DNA of 40,455 nucleotides from Beijerinckiaceae bacterium (GTDB lineage Bacteria; Pseudomonadota; Alphaproteobacteria; Rhizobiales; Beijerinckiaceae), in assembly GCA_019753285.1 (NCBI GenBank), contig JAIELD010000032.1:1-40455 (forward strand), given 5' to 3'. This document shows positions 34,913 through 40,455 of the stretch, one piece after another. The notes under the pieces were generated by a model. The model made no database searches and had not been told where the DNA came from. It was given only the letters and a program-made list of their open reading frames with translations. How positions within the stretch are numbered: position 1 is the stretch's first letter; each line of letters opens with the position of its first letter. The position numbers and the translations under genes were made by a program.

Positions 34913-36208
34913 TCACGCCTCCTTCGGCAGGGGCGCGATTCTGATCGCCGTGATGCGGTTTCGCGTCTTCCGTAGCACCTGGAAGCGGAAGCCGTAGAAG
35001 TTGAACGACTGCCCGGCTTCCGGGATCACCCGCGCCTCGTGGATCACGAGGCCCGCGATCGTCGTCGCCTCGTCATCCGGCAGGTTCCAGTCGAGCGCGC
35101 GGTTCAAATCGCGGATCGGCACCGAGCCGTCGACATTGTAGGAGCCGTCCGCCTGCGGCCGCACGCCCGTCACGCTCGTGTCGTGCTCGTCCTTGATATC
35201 GCCGACGATCTCTTCGAGGATATCCTCCAGCGTCACCAGCCCCATCACCTCGCCATATTCGTCGACGACGACGGCGAAGTGGGTCTTGCGCTTCAGGAAG
35301 GCTTTGAGCTGGTCCGAGAGCGAGGTCGTGTCCGGCACGAACCAGGCGGGCAGCGCCAGATCCTCGACATCGAGCTTGGTCGTGTCGCCGCCGGCGGCCT
35401 CCAGCGCACGCAGCAAGTCTTTGGCATGCAGCACGCCGATGATGTTGTCCGGCCGTTCGCGCCAGAGCGGCAGCCGCGTATAGGGCGAGGAGAGCACCTC
35501 GCGCACGATTTCGTTCGAGGGCAGCTCCGCGTCGATCGTGCGCATCTTGGTGCGGTGGACCATCACGTCGGACACGCCAAGCTCCTGCAGGTCGAGCAGG
35601 CCGCCGAGCATGTCGCGGTCGGTTTTCACCACCGAGCCTTCCTTGTGCAGGAAATCGACCTGGTCGCGCAGCTCCTCGCGCGCCGAGAGGATCGAGGTGT
35701 TCTCGCCGAGCTTCATGCCGAACAGGCGCAGGAAGCTGCGCACGAGAATCTCGACCGCGATGAGCACCGGCCCGAAAATCGCGACGAAGAAGGCCGCGAA
35801 GCGGGCGATGAAGAGCGAGGATTTGTCGGGGTAGTTGATGGCGATGGTCTTCGGCAGCACTTCCGCGAAGACGACGACGAGCACGGTCATGATGATGGTG
35901 GCGTAGATGACGCCGTTCTCTCCCGCGAGCGTGACGAGCACGCTCGTTGTGAAGGCCGAGGCCGCGATATTGACGAGCTGGTTGCCAAGCAGCATCGCGC
36001 CGATGAAACGCTCGCGCATGTTGAGAAGCCGCGTGACGATGCCGGCGCGCAGATCGCCCGAGCTCTCATAGGAATGCATCCGCGCGCGCGAGGCGGCGGT
36101 GAGCGCCGTTTCCGCGCCGGAAAAGAAGGCCGAGAGCAGCAGGGAAAAGATGAGAATGCCGCCGGCGATCCAGGGATTGATCGACAGGTCGGGCGATGCG
36201 CCGTGCAT
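34913..36208 (-). CDS. HlyC/CorC family CNNM-CBS membrane protein
   Basis: The 431-residue protein has the three-part CorC layout. A DUF21/CNNM membrane domain spans residues about 10-190 (LLLSAFFSGAETALTAASRAR, LGNQLVNIAASAF, FAEVLPKTIAINYPDKSS). A CBS pair spans about 205-335 (VSDVMVHRTKMRTIDAELP, HFAVVVDEYGEVMGLVTLED, ILEEIVGDIKDEHD). The C-terminal transporter-associated domain spans about 345-425. Relatives move or sense Mg2+/Co2+ or other divalent cations, and some are called hemolysins only by homology. The start at 36208 has a weak ribosome site. It follows aroK-aroB on the same strand with 98 nt between, including a palindrome. Confidence 0.92.
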   Translation of the reverse strand: MHGASPDLSINPWIAGGILIFSLLLSAFFSGAETALTAASRARMHSYESSGDLRAGIVTRLLNMRERFIGAMLLGNQLVNIAASAFTTSVLVTLAGENGVIYATIIMTVLVVVFAEVLPKTIAINYPDKSSLFIARFAAFFVAIFGPVLIAVEILVRSFLRLFGMKLGENTSILSAREELRDQVDFLHKEGSVVKTDRDMLGGLLDLQELGVSDVMVHRTKMRTIDAELPSNEIVREVLSSPYTRLPLWRERPDNIIGVLHAKDLLRALEAAGGDTTKLDVEDLALPAWFVPDTTSLSDQLKAFLKRKTHFAVVVDEYGEVMGLVTLEDILEEIVGDIKDEHDTSVTGVRPQADGSYNVDGSVPIRDLNRALDWNLPDDEATTIAGLVIHEARVIPEAGQSFNFYGFRFQVLRKTRNRITAIRIAPLPKEA

Positions 36209-36274
36209 GGGTCAGGGGTCCGTTGGTGGTTGGGGGTCGAGGGAGACGAATGGCCGTCGGGCAATTCGATACCG

Positions 36275-36298
36275 CGTTTTGCCGCGCGGGGCAAAACG
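36275..36298. repeat. Palindrome, second TTTTGCC-family copy
   Basis: The nine-base arms CGTTTTGCC and GGCAAAACG flank a 6-nt GC loop, between the aroB stop and the CorC-type start. As in the copy at 20054-20074, the T-run is on the 5' side and the A-run on the 3' side, so it is not a standard terminator. Confidence 0.6.
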
Positions 36299-36306
36299 GA
36301 TCGTGC

Positions 36307-37443
36307 TCAAGCGGCGGATGCTTCGCTCGCCAACTCGTCCGCAAGGAAAGCCTCTATAGCCGCCGGATCGATGTCGTTCGCGATGAAGCTGCGGCCGATC
36401 CCGCGCGTCAGGATAAAGGTGAGCGCGCCACGCTTCACCTTCTTGTCCTGGCGAATAGCGGTGAGCAGGCTTGCAGCATCGCCGACGCCGCCCGGCACCT
36501 GTTGCAGGCGGGTGGGTAGCCCCACCGCGTCGAGATGGCGGATGATGCGCACCATATCCTGCCGCTCGATCAGGCCGAGCCGGTGCGAAAAGCGATGCGC
36601 GAGCGCCATGCCGATCGAAACGCCCTCGCCATGGATCAGACGGGCGGGGTCGTAGCCGACCGCCTGCTCCAGCGCATGTCCGAAGGTGTGGCCGAGATTG
36701 AGCAGCGCCCGGTCGCCGGTCTCAAGCTCGTCGCGCGCCACCACCGCCGCCTTGGAGCGGCAGGCCTTGAACACGGCGGTCTCGCGGGTCTCGTCGCCGC
36801 TGAAGATGCCGCGCCACGCTCCCGCCTCCAGCCAATCGTACATGTCCGGCTGGTCGATCAGGCCGTATTTCACCGTCTCGGCATAGCCGGCGCGCATTTC
36901 GCGCTCGCTCAAGGTGTCGAGCAGGGCGGTGTCGGCAAGGACGAGCGCCGGCTGGTGAAACGCGCCGATGAGGTTCTTGCCGTGCGGGCTGTTGACGGCG
37001 GTCTTGCCGCCGACGGAGCTGTCGACTTGCGCGAGCAGGGTGGTCGGAATCTGCACATAGCGCATGCCGCGTCGCACGATCGCGGCGGCGAATCCGGCAA
37101 GATCGCCGATCACGCCGCCGCCGAAGGCCAGGATGAGGTCGTTGCGTTCGAGCCGCGCCGCCAGGATCGCCTCCACCACCCGGCCGAGATGCGCCCAGGA
37201 TTTGGTGGTTTCGCCCGCTGGCATCACGATCGCCGAATGCGCGATCGCGGCGGCGTCGAGCGCGCTTTGCAGCGTGCCCAGGTGCAGGCCGGCCACCGTC
37301 TCATCCGTGACGATGGCGACCCGTGCGCCCGGTGACAGCGCCGCGATGCGTGCGCCGGCTTGCGCGATGAGGCCGCGCGCGATGAGGATGTCATAGGGCC
37401 TGCCGGCAAGATCGACGGCGACGTGGAGCGGCTCCGCGCTCAT
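36307..37443 (-). CDS. aroB: 3-dehydroquinate synthase
   Basis: The second enzyme of the shikimate pathway, converting DAHP to 3-dehydroquinate with NAD+ and a divalent metal in the cytosol. The 378-residue protein shows the NAD-binding segment AFGGGVIGDLAGFAA, the QVDSSVGGKTAVNSPHGKN active-site loop, and the metal-ligand helix NLGHTFGHALEQA; a further His lies in IHGEGVSIGMALAHRF. It overlaps the aroK stop by 4 nt (ATGA), so the two are translationally coupled. This aroK-aroB order is the usual one. Confidence 0.97.
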   Translation of the reverse strand: MSAEPLHVAVDLAGRPYDILIARGLIAQAGARIAALSPGARVAIVTDETVAGLHLGTLQSALDAAAIAHSAIVMPAGETTKSWAHLGRVVEAILAARLERNDLILAFGGGVIGDLAGFAAAIVRRGMRYVQIPTTLLAQVDSSVGGKTAVNSPHGKNLIGAFHQPALVLADTALLDTLSEREMRAGYAETVKYGLIDQPDMYDWLEAGAWRGIFSGDETRETAVFKACRSKAAVVARDELETGDRALLNLGHTFGHALEQAVGYDPARLIHGEGVSIGMALAHRFSHRLGLIERQDMVRIIRHLDAVGLPTRLQQVPGGVGDAASLLTAIRQDKKVKRGALTFILTRGIGRSFIANDIDPAAIEAFLADELASEASAA

Positions 37444-38057
37444 GCCGCGTCTTCCTTGAGGCCGAGATAGTTTTCGAGCGCCAGAATCACGTCTTCGAGC
37501 ACATCTTCATGCGAAGTTTCGCCGGAGGTGACAGTGATGTCGGCCTCGGCATAGGTCGGATAGCGCACATCCATCAGCCGCCGCATGGTGCCTTCCGGGT
37601 CCGCGCCCTGCAGGAGCGGCCGGTCGCCCCTGCGGCGCACCCGGCGCATCAGCACGTCGAGTTCGGCGTTGAGCCAGACGGAAATGCCGACGTTTGCGAT
37701 CGCCTCACGCGTCATCTCGTTCATGAAGGCCCCGCCGCCCGTCGCGAGCACGCGGCAGCCTTCCTTCAGCATGCGGGCGACGACGCGCCGCTCGCCATCG
37801 CGGAAATACGCCTCGCCATGGCTTTCGAAAATCTCCTTGATTGACATTTTCGCCGCGAGTTCGATCTCGGTGTCGGCGTCGGAGAACGGAATGCCGAGGC
37901 GCGCCGCGAGACGCTTGCCAACCGAGGATTTGCCAGCGCCCATCAGACCGATCAGAACGATGGGCCGTGCATGCAGGGCATCCACGATCCGGGCGGCGCG
38001 CCTCTCGCGGTGGGCATGACCGGACGCTGCGCCAGCCGCCGGTTGGTGTCGGTTCAT
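37440..38057 (-). CDS. aroK: Shikimate kinase
   Basis: It phosphorylates shikimate to shikimate 3-phosphate with ATP. The 205-residue protein has the P-loop LIGLMGAGKSSVGKRLA near residues 37-50, the shikimate-binding DADTEIE and FRDGERRVV, the TGGGAF loop, and the lid region RRGDRPLLQG. The N-terminal 30 residues are a poorly conserved basic extension before the usual family start. The ATG at 38057 is the first of the aroK-aroB pair, and the AT-rich stretch just upstream probably contains the promoter. It is divergent from the xerD unit. Confidence 0.96.
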   Translation of the reverse strand: MNRHQPAAGAASGHAHRERRAARIVDALHARPIVLIGLMGAGKSSVGKRLAARLGIPFSDADTEIELAAKMSIKEIFESHGEAYFRDGERRVVARMLKEGCRVLATGGGAFMNEMTREAIANVGISVWLNAELDVLMRRVRRRGDRPLLQGADPEGTMRRLMDVRYPTYAEADITVTSGETSHEDVLEDVILALENYLGLKEDAA

Positions 38058-38245
38058 GTCTCGCGGTCTCTAAAAATAGAACTTTGTTATTCTTGACGTG
38101 TTCACGGTTTCGTATCCGATAGGCTTCACTATATCGGTTGCGCGAAGAAAGAAAACCGCTGCTTTGAAAGGGGCCGAACGGCCCCGGTTCGGCGCCGTGA
38201 GAGATTGAGGATGCGCTTGAAACCTTTGAGGCGAACGGGTTTGTC
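38058..38245. promoter_or_regulatory. aroK/xerD divergent intergenic region with overlapping hairpins
   Basis: The first 80 nt are AT-rich and suit divergent promoters; a TTGACG hexamer lies at 38093-38098. Downstream, two mutually exclusive stems can form: GGGGCCG with CGGCCCC (38170-38185), or GCCGAAC (38173-38179) with GTTCGGC (38187-38193). They lie in the leader of the small membrane ORF and xerD. Confidence 0.45.
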
Positions 38246-38389
38246 GTGACGATACTGGTGCGGCTTCTCATCCTCTGCCTGCTGCTGGCAGGGCTCGCCT
38301 ATGCGGTCGTCTTTGCGCTGGCGACCCTCGTCGAGCCAGATACGCGCGAGACGACGATCACCATTCCGTCGAGCAAGTTCAACAAGTGA
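38246..38389 (+). CDS. Small single-pass membrane protein upstream of xerD
   Basis: A 47-residue ORF starts at GTG 38246 and has one hydrophobic helix ([20 protein letters not shown]) followed by a short polar tail, [18 protein letters not shown]. Its TGA overlaps the GTG start of xerD (GTGA), so the two should be translated together. Small ORFs of this form occur beside xerD in other Hyphomicrobiales. GAGG lies 16 nt before the start, which is long, so the start codon is uncertain. The function is unknown. Confidence 0.6.
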   Translation: MTILVRLLILCLLLAGLAYAVVFALATLVEPDTRETTITIPSSKFNK

Positions 38390-39333
38390 GCGCGCCTGCC
38401 ATGAACAGCGAAGCGCTGATCGACCTGTTTCTCGAGATGCTTGCGGCCGAGCGCGGCGCCGCGGCCAACACGCTGCTCGCGTATCGGCGCGACCTCGGGG
38501 ATTATTGCGCGTTTCTTTGCTCCCGGCAGGAGACGCCGATCGGCGTATCGTCGTCGACGCTCCGCGCCTATCTCATCCGGCTGCAGGATGTCGGATTGAA
38601 AGCGACGTCGAGCGGGCGCAAGCTCTCGAGCATCCGTCAGTTTCATAAATTTCTCTATCTCGAAGGCCATCGCGGCGACGATCCGAGCGTGACGCTGGAA
38701 GGGCCGAAGCGCGGCAGGCCGCTGCCGAAGACGCTGAGCATGGCCGACGTCGACCGTTTGCTGAACGGCGTCGCGGCGCAGGCGGCGGACGCCGAGCTTC
38801 CGTTCCATCGGAGGCTCGCCGCTGCCAGGCTCTCGGCCCTGCTCGAACTCATCTACGCAACTGGCTTGCGCGTCAGCGAGCTCGTCGCGCTTCCGCGCAG
38901 CGCCGCCCATGCAAGGGGCGATTTTCTCTCCGTTTGCGGCAAGGGCCGCAAGGAGCGGCTGGTGCCGTTGACGGACAAATCGCGTCAGGCGATGCGCATC
39001 TATCTCGATCTCCTCGGCAAGGTCCAGGCAAAGGCGTCGCCCTTCCTGTTTCCAGCCGCGAGCGGCACCGGCTACCTTGCCCGCCAGGTTTTTGCGCGCG
39101 ATCTCAAGACGGCCGCCGCCACCGCCGGCATTTCAGCCTCGGCAATCAGTCCGCATGTGCTGAGGCATGCGTTCGCCAGCCATCTGCTGCAGAACGGCGC
39201 GGATTTGAGGATCGTGCAGCAATTGCTCGGCCATGCCGACATCGCGACGACGCAGATCTACACGCATGTGCTGGACGAGCGCGCGCAGGCGATGGTGCGC
39301 GATCTGCATCCGCTGGCCGATGTGGAGGGTTAG
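38386..39333 (+). CDS. xerD: Tyrosine recombinase XerD
   Basis: The recombinase that, with XerC, resolves chromosome dimers at dif under FtsK control. The 315-residue protein has an N-terminal SAM-like core-binding domain ([19 protein letters not shown], then [13 protein letters not shown]) and a catalytic domain. The tyrosine-recombinase residues are all visible: Arg in [10 protein letters not shown] near 163, Lys in [11 protein letters not shown], HxxR in [12 protein letters not shown] near 258-261, His in [16 protein letters not shown], and the nucleophile Tyr in that segment near 291. The GTG at 38386 overlaps the preceding small ORF; the ATG at 38401 is an alternative. Its stop is 12 nt from the convergent atpC stop. 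Its context is chromosomal, not phage. Confidence 0.94.
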   Translation: MSAPAMNSEALIDLFLEMLAAERGAAANTLLAYRRDLGDYCAFLCSRQETPIGVSSSTLRAYLIRLQDVGLKATSSGRKLSSIRQFHKFLYLEGHRGDDPSVTLEGPKRGRPLPKTLSMADVDRLLNGVAAQAADAELPFHRRLAAARLSALLELIYATGLRVSELVALPRSAAHARGDFLSVCGKGRKERLVPLTDKSRQAMRIYLDLLGKVQAKASPFLFPAASGTGYLARQVFARDLKTAAATAGISASAISPHVLRHAFASHLLQNGADLRIVQQLLGHADIATTQIYTHVLDERAQAMVRDLHPLADVEG

Positions 39334-39345
39334 AAGGAGAGGCGT

Positions 39346-39750
39346 TCAGCTCTTCAGCAGAACGTCGCGCAATTCCTCAAGCTGCGAGATCTGCTCGTCC
39401 GCGAGGCGGCGCTCCTCGTCGCTCTTGGCGACGACGCGCAGCGTTTCGGCATGCACGATCTCCTGCGCGATCGTATCGGCGCTCACTTCTTCGATCGGAT
39501 TGGCGCCTTCGGCAAGCAGGGTCAGACCCTTCTCGTTGACGTCGGCGAAGCCGCCGCGCACCACGATGCGTTTTGCATGGCCGTGGCTCTCGACGACGAG
39601 CGCGATGCCAGGCTTCAGTGTGGTCATGAACGGAGCGTGTCCCGGCAAAACCGTGAACTCGCCTTCCGAACCCGGAACGACGACCTGCTCGACCTGACCC
39701 GAAAACAGAACGCGTTCGGGTGAAACCAGCTCGAAATTGAATGTCGCCAT
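39346..39750 (-). CDS. atpC: ATP synthase F1 epsilon subunit
   Basis: The 134-residue protein is part of the F1 central stalk and regulates ATP hydrolysis. The N-terminal beta-sandwich is recognisable from FNFELVSPERVLFSGQVEQV, VPGSEGEFTVLPGHAPFMTTL and VVRGGFADVNEKGLTLLAEGA, followed by a two-helix C terminus. The ATG at 39750 is preceded by a GGGGAG stretch. It is the last gene of the F1 operon, 68 nt after atpD, with a long perfect hairpin in that gap. Confidence 0.96.
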   Translation of the reverse strand: MATFNFELVSPERVLFSGQVEQVVVPGSEGEFTVLPGHAPFMTTLKPGIALVVESHGHAKRIVVRGGFADVNEKGLTLLAEGANPIEEVSADTIAQEIVHAETLRVVAKSDEERRLADEQISQLEELRDVLLKS

Positions 39751-39764
39751 TGACCCTGCTCCCC

Positions 39765-39790
39765 GCCTTCTCCCTCAAGAGGGAGAAGGC
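39765..39790. repeat. Perfect 26-bp inverted repeat between atpD and atpC
   Basis: The twelve-base arms GCCTTCTCCCTC and GAGGGAGAAGGC flank a 2-nt AA loop. On the operon strand the stem lies just upstream of the atpC ribosome site and has no U-tract after it. The CCTTCTCCC/GGGAGAAGG core is like dispersed intergenic repeats of this bacterial group, so it may be a mobile REP-type insertion that affects epsilon expression. Confidence 0.7.
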
Positions 39791-39818
39791 TGCCGCTAAC
39801 GTTTGTCTTTGAAAGAAA

Positions 39819-40455
<637 letters not shown>

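Noticed and set aside
38386-39333. Tyrosine recombinase as a sign of a phage or genomic island
   Set aside because: It is XerD by full-length features and chromosomal context beside the aroK-aroB and ATP synthase genes. There are no att repeats or cargo genes.

Overview
This is a GC-rich chromosomal segment of an alphaproteobacterium, most likely order Hyphomicrobiales (Rhizobiales). The pointers are the aroK-aroB-CorC block beside xerD, a PutA without a DNA-binding domain paired with an Lrp/AsnC regulator, a trxA/cnoX-LON-Trm112 block, glnK-amtB, an exact CtrA-type TTAA-N7-TTAA site before ftsK, and strong G/C at third codon positions. I cannot fix the genus. Nearly all of the window is packed housekeeping and metabolic DNA. 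I see no prophage, transposase, CRISPR array or integrative element.

Layout. 1-6.1 kb: the 3' end of a methylmalonyl-CoA-mutase-type gene, a REP-like palindrome doublet, bifunctional putA with its divergent regulator, and a GDSL autotransporter esterase. 6.3-12.2 kb: an acyl-CoA synthetase facing a four-gene minus-strand locus (circularly permuted ATP-grasp, alpha-E protein, transglutaminase-like protease, Anbu proteasome homologue). 12.3-13.3 kb: a Res/Xre toxin-antitoxin pair with a repeated candidate operator. 13.5-16.5 kb: a Tat-exported intradiol-dioxygenase-like protein with a b-haem membrane partner, a DUF1624 acyltransferase with a cysteine-rich tail, and TesB. 16.6-20.2 kb: a UbiH-type hydroxylase, Trm112, a LON-domain protein, CnoX and tRNA-Gly(GCC).

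20.3-28.8 kb: an M20 amidohydrolase, an MsbA-like ABC exporter, a tyrosine phosphatase, a GNAT, ppa, a YaiI-family protein, a divergent VOC/TetR pair with two palindromic operators, and rlmN. 28.9-34.1 kb: glnK-amtB behind a sigma54-like promoter and ending in a clear intrinsic terminator, then ftsK. 34.1-40.5 kb: a DUF1993 gene of lower GC content, a CorC/HlyC protein, aroB and aroK, a 47-residue membrane ORF coupled to xerD, then atpC and the 3' part of atpD.

How the genes work together. Three regulator-target units can be read directly: putR/putA, TetR/VOC and GlnK/AmtB. The Anbu locus is the most interesting system. Its gene set is known from comparative genomics, but its substrate and role are not established. 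Six convergent gene pairs are separated by only 1-14 nt, so transcription termination must occur inside the opposing genes.
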